DNA from: Ulota crispa
Lineage: Eukaryota; Streptophyta; Bryopsida; Orthotrichales; Orthotrichaceae
Direction: 5' to 3'
Assembly: GCA_963920765.1 (NCBI GenBank)
Contig: OY987243.1
Coordinates: 35,277,060 to 35,341,059, forward strand
DNA: 64,000 nucleotides
Each line of letters opens with the position of its first letter. Position 1 is the first letter of the stretch. The notes beneath the pieces were generated by a model. That model saw only the letters and a list, made by a program, of their open reading frames with translations, was not told where the DNA came from and did not search any database. Both the position numbers and the translations under genes were made by a program. Shown here one piece after another: positions 1 to 13,018 of the stretch.

Positions 1-1454
1 AAGAAATGGTTCGCCTCGGGAAATCAAAAGACAATTGCGTACGCTCGCAAATGCAAAGTACACGCGTTGCGATGCACCGTCACTTGACGTGAAGTCCCTC
101 CGCACTCCGCAGCAACTCTGCTCCAAGGTTTTTTTTTAAGGCTTTTAAAAACCAGAAAGCTAAAAAAAAAAAATCAAGCCGAAACATAGTATTTTGGTGC
201 TAGATGATAATGTCTCTTTGTTATAAAAATTTGGGTTTTGTTACCCACTTTTCCAAAAAATTCATTCTTGCAATACCAGTTTTTTATTTTAGAAAAAATT
301 AATCACAATCAACAAGCTCAAAGTGTAAATACTTGTAGCCTTATTTTGACACTTAAAAAAAATCTCATGTGACCATATCTGCACCACTAAAATTTACCAT
401 ATAGCCTTCGAAGCTGCCTGTCCAAAACCAAAAATAAACCCTGCTCTGCTCCCTCTGTGCCATTCTAGAGTGTAAGTTAGACCGTGCGAAAGACAGTCAA
501 AAGGTCGCATCAATCACGAGCAGTGTCACGGATCGCAGCAAACGAAGCGTACGCAATCATGGCAGCAATGCAAATGGGAGCTTCACGTTGCGCCATGGAC
601 GGTGACATCGTTGACAATAACATGCAGAGCTGAGGACAGAAACCCTAATAAGGGTGAAGGAATTAGGTGCTGGTCACGATGGACGATGCGAGGAGGATGA
701 TGCCGGGGTAGTACCCGGATCCACCCGGTTCGAACCTCAACCCATTTTGATACGGAGTGGTACCGGGGCTTTTTGAATTCCTTCCGGTTCTCAATCAGAT
801 TACTAAGAAGAAAGCTCAATACACTAATTATGAAATTTAGTGTTACGACACCTTTAGTGTAATTTTCCCTCTTGGTTATGGAAAACTAATTGCCAATTGA
901 GTGGAAACTAGTGTGAGAGCATCATCAATAGTGAGGCATTAAAATGGCACAACAATTTTTTTAGGCCTTAAATTTTCATGTGCTTTCCTATTGGTGTGAT
1001 ATTCATCTTTGTCCATTTTGAATTCGGAGGTTTGTTTGGAGCTTGTTTTGAGCATAAAATCATGGGTGGCCACATGGACCACAATTTGTTTTTTGATTGT
1101 ATTATAAAAGCAAAATTGAACATGAAGGGCTTGACGCCTACTTTAGCATGAGGAACAATGTCATTGGCCATATAGAGCAAAATAAAGGAAATTAGAGCAC
1201 CAAAATTTTCTAGACTTTTGAGGGTTCTACATGCAACTATTTATTTGTTACATATTGCACTATAAATAGAATCAAATTTGATTCCTTTTTTTAAAAAAAA
1301 TCTTTCGCTTCCAGAATCATGTTCTTTTTAGAAGCATAAGAAAAAGTTACTCCGTAAACCTCTTGTTCGAAAATTAAAAGAGATTGCTAATCCAAAATAG
1401 TCTTTCTCTATACTTGAAAAGAACATTATTTACTACACACTATTTCTCTTTTGC
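1..1454. other. Intergenic, no recognisable gene
   Basis: AT-rich sequence with two patches of more balanced composition (about 1-130 and 480-830). Open frames in these patches are short, begin at non-ATG codons or lack any recognisable motif. They could be the tail of a gene lying left of the window or old exon debris; nothing supports a product. Confidence 0.5.
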
Positions 1455-2345
1455 AGCACAATATGGTACTATGGCTAGTTTCATTCACTCTGTTTTACCC
1501 TTCAATTTTTTTGGTATTTTATAAAATAATATTAGCATTTGAGAATCTTGTACCATTATTTTTTAATTCTTACTCAATCCCAATTAAGCATACCAAATTT
1601 TGAGTTTCAAAAAACCAAAATCCTATTTTTGGTGAATTGTTTTACATAATATTCATGGTTTTACATGATAGATGATTAAAAAAAATTGGTAATGAATCTT
1701 TGAGATTTGGTTGCATGGATGCATAGGAAACATTTACACACACATATTTTCTTCTAACAAGCATCTCCAAAATAAATTATAATTCCATCTATGGAGATTT
1801 TATTGATGAAGTGACTACAACCAAATCTTGTAGATTGGATATTTCTTCATGGTGATCATAATTTTTTGTTTGACTTATACAATACAGTTAGGCTTGAATC
1901 TCTCAGCATAATGATAAGGTTATTTTGCCAAAAACTAGTTATAAATACATAAATCTCTATTTACAAAATTTGATCATGATCAGTCCAACGTTAAAATCTA
2001 CATAGAAGGAATTATAAAATTTTTTGGAGATGCTTGTTAGAAGAAAATATGTGTGTGTAAATGTTTCCTATGCATCCATGCAATCAAATCTCAAAAATTC
2101 ATTACCAATTTTTTTTAATCATCTATCATGTAAAACCATGAATATTATGTAAAACAATTCACTAAAAATAGGATTTTGATTTTTTGAAACTCAAAATTTG
2201 GTATGCTTGATTGGGATTGAGTAAGAATTAAAAAATAATGGTACAAGATTTTCAAATGCTAATATTGCTTTATAAAATACCAAAAAATTTGAAGGGTAAA
2301 ACAGGGTGAACAAAACTAGCTTGGAGGCCATAGTACATTATGTTT
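1455..2345. mobile_element. Foldback-type element, arms about 390 bp
   Basis: The left arm (about 1455-1850) is repeated in reverse complement in the right arm (about 1990-2345). Matching landmarks, in mirrored order, include the motif around AAGCATACCAAATTTTGAG, the stretch around ACACACATATTTTC, and the outer block reading TGTTTTACCCTTCAA. Divergence between arms is low by eye, with short indels. There is no coding frame. The spacer of roughly 140 bp is unrelated AT-rich DNA. Long-arm inverted repeats of this kind are typical of foldback or TIR-MULE elements; the superfamily cannot be fixed because I found no convincing target duplication. Confidence 0.8.
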
Positions 2346-2878
2346 TAAAAAATAGTATTCAAGCTTTGCTATTTTGACCATAACTTGTTTCGGAGTTACC
2401 AAATTTTATTTTATGGAACAAATATTCTATTCATCATAATTATCAAGTTTAAGTTCATAACCCATAAACTAAAAGTAGAAAACATGTCTTGAAACCTTAT
2501 TTGATTTATACATTATCAATGAGTGCATACCATGATTTGCTTTTCAAATTCAAATTTTTTGGCCTTAATGCATTATAGTTGTTAATATTGCAAGAGATAA
2601 GGGCCATTAACGATGTTCTGAAAAAAATCAAAGCATTGCCACCTATGTTTTTGTCCCTTCTCCTTTCTTATACTCATTAACCATCTTTGCAAGATGGTTC
2701 TCACCATTCCCATTTACACAAACTTACTTTCTTGTTGCTTCTTCACCCCTCCAACATTGTGGACTTGCAAACTAGTTCTATGTAAGTGGCTACGGACAAA
2801 CAATCTATTTAATTCAAGCATCAAGTTGGATTGCGCTCCTAAAGCAAGTTAGTGTTATGTTATTGCGTGCTCACTTGT
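2346..2878. other. Intergenic spacer between foldback elements
   Basis: AT-rich, no gene or repeat recognised. Confidence 0.5.
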
Positions 2879-3762
2879 TGTACAGTACCCCCTCAGTATG
2901 TTTATGTTTGGGCTCACTTTGCCATTCAAAAAACTTTGCATAAAATAGAGTATAATTGTGTTTTCTTGCTTTGTATCAAGGTTTTGTGATTCTTATGCGA
3001 TGTCAATCAAGCATACCAAATTTTAATTCCAAAAAATCAAAACCCTATTTTTGGTAAATTGTTTTGTATTCAAATTCATAGTTTACATGAAAATTGATTG
3101 AAGAAAATTGGTGATGAATTTTTGAGATTTGATTTCATGGATATGTAGAAAACATGCATATGAAAATCTTCCATGCTAAAGAAAACCCCCTTAAGTAACA
3201 CAAATTTGGTCTACAAAAGATTCACTAAAACTTGTGATAGGCCCAAATTTTGTAAAATACATATTTCTAAATTTTAACTAGGCTTTCATGAAGTAAAAGA
3301 TATATCATGTGTAGAGATACAAACCTAGTTACAACATTTGAGACAAACAAAAAAATTTGGTTTTCATAGAATAATATGTATTTTACAAAATTTGGGCCTA
3401 TCACAAGTTTTAGTGAATCTTTTGTAGACCAAATTTTTGTTACTTAAGGGGGTTTTCTTTAGCATGGAAGATTTTCATATGCATGTTTTCTACATATCCA
3501 TGAAATCAAATCTCAAAAATTCATCACCAATTTTTTTCAATCAATTTTCATATAAACTATGAATTTGAATACAAAACAATTTACCAAAAATAGGGTTTTG
3601 ATTTTTGGAACTAAAATTTGGTATGCTTGATTGACATTGCATAAGAATCACAAAACCTTGATACAAGGCAAGAAAACAAAATTTTACTCTAGTTTATGTA
3701 AATTTTTTTGAACGGCAAAATGAGCTTGAACGTAAATATATTGAGGGGTACTATACAATACC
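2879..3762. mobile_element. Foldback-type element, second copy
   Basis: Same family as the element at 1455-2345. The left arm (about 2879-3275) and right arm (about 3365-3762) are near-perfect reverse complements for almost 400 bp. The outer ends read GTACAGTACCCCCTCA on the left and TTGAGGGGTACTATAC on the right. The loop is under 100 bp. It shares with its neighbours the internal blocks AATCAAGCATACCAAATTT and a tract reading CTCAAAAATTCATCACC. There is no open reading frame. A transcript across it would fold into a very long hairpin. Confidence 0.85.
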
Positions 3763-3899
3763 TTCCCATAAAATTTTGTCACTTTCATTTGTGGTTAAAA
3801 AATAGATATTTCTTTGAGAAAATAAAAATTTGTTGTTTGATTCCTACATTGTGACTAAGTTTGTATTGTTTAACAAGATGTTACGTTTCCTTGGTGAAA

Positions 3900-4860
3900 A
3901 TCTATTTAATAAATAATAAAATCAATTTTACAAAATTTGGGCATACCAAAGGCCTCATTGAAATCTTTGTAGATCAAATTTTTGTTAGTACTTAAGGGAG
4001 TTCTTTTTAGCATAAAAGATGTGCATATGGATGTTTCCTACATACTTATGCAATCACATCTCAAAAATTCGTCACTAATATTTTTTTATCATTTATCATG
4101 TAAAACCACAAATTTAAAACAAAATAATCCACCAAAAATAGGGTTTTGATTTTGAGGAGTTGAAATTTGGTATGCTTGATTGAGATTGCATAAGATTCCA
4201 ATATCTAAAGTTCAAATCAAAAAATTACTAATTATGATTTGTGCAATGCAAAGTTCTTTGAACTACACAAGAAAGTGATGAAAATTTATGGTAAGGTACT
4301 GTACAGTAGCAGAAAGAAAGATTACATAAGTCTCTCTTATGGGATTCAAAGAAGTTTGAACAATGAATAACTTAATGGGCATTTTATTCTCACATTTTTT
4401 ACATGTGATCCTTATACAATCCCTGTCAAGCATACCAAATTTTAGTTACTAAAAATTAAAATCCTATTTTTGGTAAATTGTTTTGAGTCAAAATCATGGT
4501 TTTACAAGAAAGTTGATCAAAAAATATTGGTAATGAATTTTTGAGATTTGATTGCATGGATATGTAAGAGACACATCTTCCTTTCAAACAAACATTTCCA
4601 AAAAGGTTTAAAATTCCTTATATAGAGATTTTAATGTTAGGGTGATCATGACCAAATTTAGCAAAGTACATATTTCTTCATGAAAATTAGTTTTTGTTAT
4701 TTGGCTCATACATTGTGATTAAGTTTGTACCTTTAAACGTGATGATATGTTTATTTTGACAAAATCTAATTTATTTATAGTATAAACTTTTTTGAATTCC
4801 AAAAGAGGGACTTGTACACTCTTTCTTTAGGGTGCTATACATATAGCCACATTCTCTTAT
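3900..4860. mobile_element. Two half-copies of the foldback family, facing outwards
   Basis: 3900-4311 matches a right arm of the element at 2879-3762 and ends in a GTACTGTACAG motif like that element's terminus. About 4425-4830 matches a left arm. Neither has its own partner arm next to it, so this looks like remnants of two elements, or one element broken and rearranged. More diverged than the two complete copies. Confidence 0.65.
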
Positions 4861-6557
4861 TTTAATTTATAAATGAAAAACTCCCTTACTAACACTAAAT
4901 TTGAAGATGTTAAATCTTGAAAACAACCAAAAATTACTTTGATTGACAATTAGATTCCATGTTGACATTTAGTGTTGTTACATTTAGTGAACATCTTGTA
5001 TTTTATTATAAGGGTTTGTGATTAGAGTTGTAAACACTAAATTTCATTATAAGTGTAGCGTTCACAAATGTGATTAGGGGCAAACTTCCATGCATTAGGA
5101 GAAATTTGAGCCCTCTAGAGAACCCTTATGATTCTGTGCCCAATGTGCATATAGAGAAAATTTCAGAGGTCAGATCTGACCTCTGTCACGCAATCAGATT
5201 AGATGACACAATGTACAAACCATGTATGAACCAATAAATAAATAAATAAAATTACTGTTTTTTTTTCACCTCCGTTATGTAGCGGGTACGCATTCATAAG
5301 GGCCTTCTGGAGGGCTCATAATTTTGCTAACGCTTTAAAGGAATTGGCCACAGTGACAAACGTTTTTTATTTATGAAAACTCAAATCTAAGAAAGTATTG
5401 TGCTTCTTGCAAAGAACTTCTTAGAAGACTATTTACAATTCCAATCCTATTATTTTTTTAGCATACTTCTATGCATGGCTTTCTAACTCCTTTGCTATTT
5501 CCGCAACCCTCTAATTTCAATGCAACATGAAACTTGACTCTAGATATAACAAAAATTCTTCAAAGATTAGTTTAATAGCTACAAATAATGTGAATAGGAT
5601 TGTGAAAATTTAATTTTCAATACTACTTGCACTATTTTTTGCCGCAAGCTAGTTGTAAACAGTACTTCACATTAGTAGGTGCAAGTATTGTCAACTTGAC
5701 ATCCAACATTTTTCCTATTTATTTTGCACAAATCTGATCTTGAGAATTCCATCTACAAAATTTTCTTACAAAAAAGATGGTTAAAACTAAATTTCTAAAT
5801 GTAAAGAATGGAAAATTTTGATTTTTTTAAAGACTTAGTAACAAATGCAACTTCTGCGTTCTCATCAACCTTGCGTTTAGAATTAAAAAGCTTATTAAAT
5901 ATCTATTCTAATAAGACCTCAAGAAGTATTTGTGTATGTCAGCAATAAAGGTATAAACATATGAAACTGTGTTGCAAAATTGACTAAGAAAGGAGTTTTT
6001 AAATTTTACTTATTGGTTAAAGTTACTAAGGCATCCCATTATAAGGTGCAAGAAAACCATTAGATAAATTTTGGTCTTGAATAAGGAAGCCAAGTTACTT
6101 GTTTATCCCACCCATATAAATTATAGTGTTTTCTTTCAATACTAGATGTCTTTTGGGGTGCAAAAGTAAAAACAACAAAATGTTGCTCAATAAAGCATCT
6201 TGCTAATAGTTGAAATAAAGGTACTCTTTAAGCAATAGAATATTTACAAAGAACTATTAAAAAATCTACACAATAAAAACTAGATAAACACACTTCAAAA
6301 ATGTTACAATTGTGTAATGGATTGATAAACCATGTTAGTTCATGTGTATAAAAAGCATGTTTGAAATGAATTATTGTTTAATTTTTACAATCTTTGTCTT
6401 TAAGGATTAATAAAGGGTCAATTTGTTGTTTAATGAGATTGTACAACACACATCTTTGTCCACATATTTTTTAGTCTTTTGGATTTCTTCTTAGTAGTGT
6501 TAAATCTTTGCGAAATGCTTGCATTTTAGATTTTCACATGAAAATAAAAAAAGAGAA
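4861..6557. other. Intergenic, no recognisable gene
   Basis: AT-rich, frequent short A/T runs and stops in all frames. Short inverted motifs occur around 4960-5070 (TAGTGT.../ACACTA) but I could not delimit an element. Confidence 0.45.
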
Positions 6558-6920
6558 ATGATATATGCACACTTAGGGTTTGATATATGCACACTGAGGG
6601 GAGGGGGTAGATTTTAGATATTTACCATCTACAAGTTGAATTTGGAGATTTTGAATTCAAATTTGGGTTTTGGAAATCTTGATTTATTCTAGAATCACAA
6701 AGGAGGTTACAATTGAACAATGCCTAGTGGAAAAGCTTAGGTAGGTAGCAAAATATTACTTTTACCCTTGTTTATAAACAAAAAGTAGAAATTTTTCACT
6801 ACATGTTCAATTGTAACCTCCTTTGTGATTCTCTAAACTAAATCAAGATCTCTAAATCCAAATCTGAATTCAAATTTTCCAAGCTCAACTTGTTGAAAGT
6901 AAGGTGTATATACCATAAAT
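6558..6920. mobile_element. MITE, GTGTACCACACC-type family, copy 1
   Basis: The blocks CACAAAGGAGGTTACAATTG and its reverse complement lie about 80 bp apart at the centre, and the flanking sequence mirrors outwards to about 6585 and 6910 through a tract around AAATCCAAATCTGAATTC. The inner half matches the better-preserved copy at 21537-21930. Termini are eroded (TATATGCACACT on the left, AGGTGTATATACC on the right). No coding capacity. Confidence 0.7.
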
Positions 6921-8006
6921 GGTTACTGCTTGATAATGGCAAAGTAGAGTGTCCTTAAACCGACAAGAGTGGGTTTTGAAAGAGATTTCAAAAAGATGCT
7001 CTTTCCTTGCATTTGATTGGTTCAAATTTATTTCAAAACAAGGTTCTAGAGGTAGCCGTTTAAGGTGCACCTATGAAACTAGAATCGGTTCAAATCCTAA
7101 ATCCACATTTATATTGCATAAAATATTCATTTTTGAGTTTTTTTTTTTTTTTTTTTTTTTTTCTTCTTTTTTCTAGATGTTTATTTCAGCTTCTTGAAAG
7201 ATCAACTTTGGAAAAATTTGCTCTGCAACACATATTGTTTCACTAGTATGAATACAATAATCTAGCCTGTAAGTATTTTTGAAGATAAAAACGCCATACA
7301 AGGATCAACAATAGTCACTGATTTTTTGAGCATGACAGGATCTTACTAGTTAATTGGATAGTTCTGTCAATTTGATGAGCTAGCATGGGTATAAAAGGAT
7401 ACCATAATGCTCTTTCTAGCCAAGTACGCTTAACATGTATTTTTATATACATAGTATGAGCTACTGCCAAGATTGGTTAAACTTGAAAAAAGTTAATCAA
7501 TCACCATTTAGTGACACAGCAAGATCACGCGCCATATCAAAGGTTGGATATAAGCATTATGACTAATTTGAAAAATGGAGGCAACAAGGAAATATGGCTA
7601 GCCCACCTATTTTTATGTGCAGTACAGGTGGAAAAGAGCAATTAATGAGTAGGACCTTTCTTACCGCCTAACTCTACTACTAACTCAATCAACTTTCATT
7701 ACCATGGTCTCTTTTGCACTTGGTATGAGATTCGTGAGAAGTATTCTGCTCCACAGTGTGCACTTTGTATTATCAAAGTGATTTGTGGACAAGCGCTTGA
7801 GCTTCTGAAAGCTGCATCAAGATGGCTTCTTCTTCGACCAATATTTGGGTTCAAGTTTCTTTATGCAGGTTTCTGGGCGTAAGAGAGTGAGATAGGTTGT
7901 TTGTTTTTTTGAGTTTTTTTATGTGAACATGATAACAAGTGGTAAAAGGTTGAAGACACCTTGCATATGTAATGAAACTGACTACTTGTTTGTTTTTTTG
8001 CATAGG
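6921..8006. other. Intergenic, with a 23-nt T run
   Basis: Contains an uninterrupted poly-T of about 23 nt at 7139-7161 and otherwise unremarkable AT-rich DNA. A 75-residue open frame that runs through the T tract is composed largely of Phe from that run and is not credible as a gene. Confidence 0.5.
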
Positions 8007-8011
8007 TGCAG

Positions 8012-8267
8012 TGTTACAAACTAGTTAGTAACAGCAGGACTTGATTGCGGTTACGATGATTATGGTTGGTTGATCCTTCTCTTTCTTTTAAGAACCACGT
8101 GAGGTTTGTTTCTCACGCAACATTTTTCTAATATAGACGTAATGATTTCAATACTACTTGCCTAATCTTTTAATGCTTGCCATGAGCGATGTACAGAATG
8201 AGGCTCATAGAGTTTATGTTGGTTGATTTAGATGGAGTGTCAATCATGCAATTGCCAAACCTTGACA
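8012..8267 (+). repeat. 5' LTR of the chromovirus
   Basis: Begins TGTTACAAACTAGTTAGTAAC and ends CCTTGACA. Aligns end to end with 13364-13622, with about two dozen substitutions and one 3-bp indel. The terminal TGTTAC...GTAACA motif is itself a short palindrome. Confidence 0.95.
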
Positions 8268-8738
8268 TAATGTTGTGTCATGGACAATCCACGTTCCATT
8301 CATGGTTCATGATTCTGTTCCGGAAACTTTGTTCAGTATTCCCATGTGTATGTTGCTATGGGTCATCATGTATGATATTGGAATGCTTGCACTGATTCTT
8401 TTACCAAGAGTTCAAAACAAAGCCAGGTGTATACCAATTTCACCATGGATCGGGAAAGACAGGGAGGAGAACCAGGAGGACTCTCATTACCAAAGGGGGT
8501 TGGATCAAAATGGGCCAATTTTATTCAATAGTAGATTCAAACAGTGTTTCAAGCTGCAATTCCACATCTGGTGCAAGAAATTTTGGACCAAGCAGCTATA
8601 GAACCCTGAAATATGTCTCCCTCAACTTTAAGTGATCAAGCACAATGAGGAACAGGAAGGCATGACGAATTAGAATTTGGAGGTAGAAAGTCAAAACTGG
8701 CAAATCTTGAAAAGTTTTTTGGCAAGAAGGGCAACGAG

Positions 8739-9453
8739 GTGTATCGATGGTTTGCACAACTTCGCTTGGTATTTCGAGGTAAGCCTCAAACATATAATTC
8801 CGATGTTGATAAAGTAGCTTATGCTTTGTCATATATAAGTGGAGCTGCACAAAATTGGGCTATGCCCCTCCTCCAAGCTCTCAATGAAGAACGCGAGCAC
8901 GCATTGTTGGTGGATTATAACGCATTTCAAGATGTGGTTATTAGTATTTATGGCAACCTTGATAGAAGAGGTAATGTTGAAGATTGCATTGGAAAGTTGC
9001 GGCAAACATGCTCTGTTGCATCATATATTTCTACATTCAACAAGTATGCAACGCAGATCGACTGTAATGAGTCTTGTTTGGTAGCGCAATTCCGAGGGGG
9101 GCTTGAAGATGAAATTTTTGATTTAGTGGCCACTGCTGAAACTCAACCGCATAGGCTTCATGAGTGGATGGCGATGACGTCGCGGATAGATGAAAGATTG
9201 TGGGGCAAGCGTCAGAATCGATGGTTGCAAATGGATTCTCCAACTTTCAAGAGCCCAACCATCCCTTCTTAAAATCTAGCAAGAAAATTTCAAGGTAGTT
9301 CAGGATCATCAAGCCTAGTATCAATGGAGCTTGACGCAACTCGGGTTCCTCCAGCCTTGGCCAAAACGACGGTAGAGAGGCTTGAATACCAGCGTCAAGG
9401 TAGATGTTGGGATTGCGGATAGCTAAGCCATGTGCGGGCTAAGTGTCCTACAA
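8739..9453 (+). pseudogene. Gag (capsid) and zinc knuckle, broken
   Basis: An open segment to 9272 encodes a retrotransposon capsid-type domain with motifs such as EVYRWFAQL near its start and RGGLEDEIFDL at about residue 118. The true gag start must lie upstream, in the region around 8430-8700, where the frame is interrupted. After a stop at 9270 the same region continues with a CCHC zinc knuckle at about 9397-9450 (Cys, Cys, His and Cys all recognisable), interrupted by a TAG between the second Cys and the His. Gag would form the particle and the knuckle would bind RNA. Not functional as it stands. Confidence 0.85.
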
Positions 9454-9529
9454 ATCCTTCAAAACCATTATTACTATCAGCAACAATTGAAGGTGGTGAC
9501 AGGGTTTTGGGAAAAGAGGAAGCCCAAGA

Positions 9530-11570
9530 TTGAATGGAGTAGTTCAGTACCCGGGCACGATTCAACGTGTAGCTGCTACAATCTTGAAAAATAGAATGGT
9601 TAGAAGAATGGAGCATGGTCAATCTAGAATAGAGGGTCCGGAGAATGAGCTGGACCCACTCTATTTATGTGCCACTATTGATCCGGGGGCACATATAATA
9701 TTGGATGCAGAAATCAACTCTTTAGCAGCACTCACATTGGTGGATTCAAGAGCCACATGAGTATTCATGCACCCCAAATTTGCTGAGCAGTGCAACGCTA
9801 TTTTACATCCAAAACTGATATCCAAGAAGTTAGAGTAATTAACGGGCGAGTGATCAGTTCTGGATTTATTACGTAGGAAGCTACCATTGAGTTTGTCGTT
9901 GGAGATCATCGAAAGACATTAGTGGTGGATATTACAAACACTGGGCAATATCTATGCATATTAGGCACTCCCTGGTTGATCCGCCACGACCCAACAATTT
10001 GTTGGACTCAATGGAGTATATTGTTTGTCTCTTCTTACTGCCAAAAGAATTGTATGAGGTAGGGAATTGACGGTGAAAGTGAAGGTTGTGACTGGCGTTG
10101 TTCAGTTGGAAGTGGGATTATTTCAACCACTTACAAGTCACAAGAAAAAGTTGAAGGAATGGCTGAAGAAGTCAGACTATGGCAACCTGAGAGCTTGGGC
10201 ATCATGAGTCGGACTGCGGCCAAAGAAGTAAAGGATTTAGATTTGGCTGCTTCAAAATTGACGTTTTTTAAGCATGCACTAGTATTAGTAGCAAATTTCC
10301 ACCATTCTAAAAAGGAGGCTAAAATCTACTTTCTTGAAATTTTGAAGTGCATTGATGTGGTTGACACCACAAGGTCCATAAGCATCTTTGTGCCGGCTGT
10401 GTATCATGATTTGTACAAAGCTTTTAGCAAGGACGCATCAAATAAGTTGCTAGACCATAGGGTGTCTAACATGAAGATTGAGTTTAAAGAGGGCCAGGAG
10501 CCACGTAGTACCAGATTGCAACCAATGTCTCCAGCAGAATTAGAGAAGCTTTGCAAGTATTTAGAGGAGAATCTAGGAAAATGGTGGATTTGGAGGTCTA
10601 AGTCTCATGTTTCGGCACCTATTGTGTTTGCCCGTAAAAAAGATGGCTCAATTAGGGTTTGCATAGATTATCATAATCTTAACAAAGTAACTGTAAGAAA
10701 TTGCTATCCCTTACCTCTTATACCACAACTCACTGACCGATTAGTGGAGGCTAAAATATTTATTAAACTGGATGTAAAGCAAGCGTATCATCGAATACGC
10801 ATGGCACTAGGTCATGAGCAAAAAACAGCCTTCAAAACTTGGTACGACCTATTTGAGTATTTAGTGATATCTTTTGGATTAACCAATGCTCCAGCTCAAT
10901 TTCAATCTCATATGCAAACCATTTTTGGTGATTTTTTGGATATCTCGGTGGTGATATATTTAGATGATATACTTATTTTTTCTAAGATTTTTGGAAGAAC
11001 ATCAACAAATGGTGCAAGAGGTCTTACAACAACTCTAGAAACATGGGTTTTATGCCAAAGAATCTAAATGCCAGTTCTACTGCCAATCTGTAGAATTTTT
11101 GGGAATGATTGTTTCAGGCAAAGGATTAGAGATGTATCAAGATAAAGTCCAAAGTATTAAAGATTGGCCCATCTCAAAAATAGTTTAAAAAGTTCAAGCT
11201 TTCCTTGGGTTTGCAAATTTCTATCGTCGCTTTATATATGATTATTCAAATATTACAGTGGCCTTTACAACTTTAACACAAAAGGATAAAGGATTTGAGT
11301 GAACACTACAAGCAGACTGAACATTTAAAGAACTTCAATCTAAATTCTTTCAAGCATCGATGTTACTCCACCCAAACTTTTATCAACATTTTGTAGTGGA
11401 GACAAATGCATCTGATATTGTGATAAGCGCAATTCTTTTACAGCATGGGGAGGATGGCCACCTACATCTTTGTGCATTTAAAAGTTCTAAAATTTTGCCA
11501 GTAGAACAAAATTATGAGATCTACGACAAAGAACTTTTGAGTGTGATTTTGACATTCCAAGATTGACAAA
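9530..11570 (+). pseudogene. Pol: protease, reverse transcriptase and RNase H, broken
   Basis: The protease remnant at about 9640-9990 has the active-site motif as VDSRAT where DSGAT/DTGAT is usual. Reverse transcriptase is best preserved in 10159-11067, with the substrate-pocket motif KDGSIRVCIDYHNLNK, the LPLIPQLTDRL tract, and the catalytic YLDD motif at about 10956-10967. RNase H follows: 11360-11566 retains a DASD-like stretch (TNASDIVISAILLQHG) and YDKELLSVILTFQD. Stops and frame changes separate these blocks, including after 11067 and around 11300. Chromovirus assignment comes from the RT motifs and the downstream chromodomain. Confidence 0.9.
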
Positions 11571-11725
11571 TTTACTTGGAAGGATGTCCGCATGAAATTT
11601 GGGTAATTTCCGATCACAAAAACTTGGAATATTTCCTCACCACCAAACAACTAAATCAACGTCAAGCTTGATGGTCCAAATTTTTATCAGCTTTTAATTT
11701 TGATATATAACATTGATCAAGTTTA

Positions 11726-13018
11726 TTGAATGGCAAGACGGATGTGCTTTCAAGACAGATAGATGTTACAAAAGGAAAAAATAGAGAACAACAACCCCTT
11801 TTACGACTAATTGCATTCAAATCTTGTGAGCCGGTTTGGACTGATGTCCGTATCTTGGAACAAGTGAAGGCGGCAACAAAGGAAGATGCCACTTTGTATC
11901 CAATACTAGCATTCTTCAAAAGAGATTAAAATTGAACCCAATCAGACATCCACCGCCCACTTCAGAGATATACCTTTATTAATGGAATCCTTCATTTCCA
12001 AGAAATGATATATGTACCAGATGATGAAGAACTTTGATGTCAAATTTTACGATCTAGACACGATGCCCCTGCTGCAGGACATCAAGGATGAGCAAAGACC
12101 TTAGACTTAGTTACAAGAACTTTTTATTAACCTACTATTTGCCGGTATGTTCACCGCTACATTGACGGATGCGACCTTTGCCAACGATCAAAAGCTACAC
12201 ATTATGCTAGATATGGGTTGATGCAACCCATCCCAGTCGGCCAAGCACCTTGGAAAAGAATTCTACTAATTTTATAGTTTAAGTTACCAAATAGCAAAAG
12301 ATACGATTTTATCATGGTCGTGGTGGATAAAAACACAAAGTTAGCTCATTTCATTCCTACAAAGGAAACAATTGATTCTAATGAAACAGCTTCTTTATAT
12401 TTGCATCAAATCTGGAAACACCATGGAATGTTGGATAATGTAATATCATATTGGGGTTTGATTTTTGTATCCAAATTTATGAGAAGATTATGTGAACTTC
12501 TCAAAATTCAGCCATCTCCAACAACAACCTTCCATCCTCAAGGAGATGGATAAACTGAGAGGATAAACCAAGTAGTAGAACAATTTTTGAGAATTTTTAC
12601 TACAAGATGTCAAGATGATTAGATTGACCTCCTTCTGTTGGCTGAATTTGCATATAATAATGCATGTCATTCTGCAATAGGATTTTCTCCATTTTATGCT
12701 ATTTACGATTATCATCTGACATTATCGTTTTTGACATCAACCACATTTATAGTCTCGGCGACAGAAGACCGAGTTCGGCACCTACAACAAGTATATGAGG
12801 AGCTAAAAATAATGATTAAAATGGCAGAAGAACAAGCCAAACAAACTTATGATCGTAGAGTAAAGCTGCAACCAGCGTTTAGAATTGGCGACAAGGTCCT
12901 TTTTTGGAATGAAAATATTGCCACCATCGAGCCGTCTTGGAAATTGGATTATAAATTTTTGGGACCATTTACAGTAATATCAAAACTCTCAGACGTAGTT
13001 TACCGCTAGAAGTTACCA
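11726..13018 (+). pseudogene. Pol: integrase, broken
   Basis: The zinc-binding HHCC region lies at about 12055-12190 (the CDLCQRSKA motif is clear). The core follows at about 12290-12700: the first catalytic Asp is in VVVDKNTKLAHF, the second should lie in a SDRG-type motif but reads SYWGLIFVSKF, so a catalytic Asp has become Tyr, and the third is the Glu in TERINQVVEQF. In-frame stops break it at about 12552 and 12620. A further open block (12638-13009) carries the C-terminal integrase region ending in IGDKVLFW and LGPFTVI motifs. Confidence 0.9.

Noticed and set aside
700-760. GGTTCGAACC motif resembling a tRNA B box
   Set aside because: No T-stem pairing on either strand, no A box or acceptor stem at the right distance.
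583-819. 78-codon minus-strand open frame
   Set aside because: Starts at a non-ATG codon, no motif, no splice partner.
6949-7176. 75-codon plus-strand open frame ending in many Phe
   Set aside because: Depends on a 23-nt poly-T run.
7820-7881. Short ATG frame starting MASSSTNIWVQ
   Set aside because: About 20 codons only, no continuation, no homology recognised.
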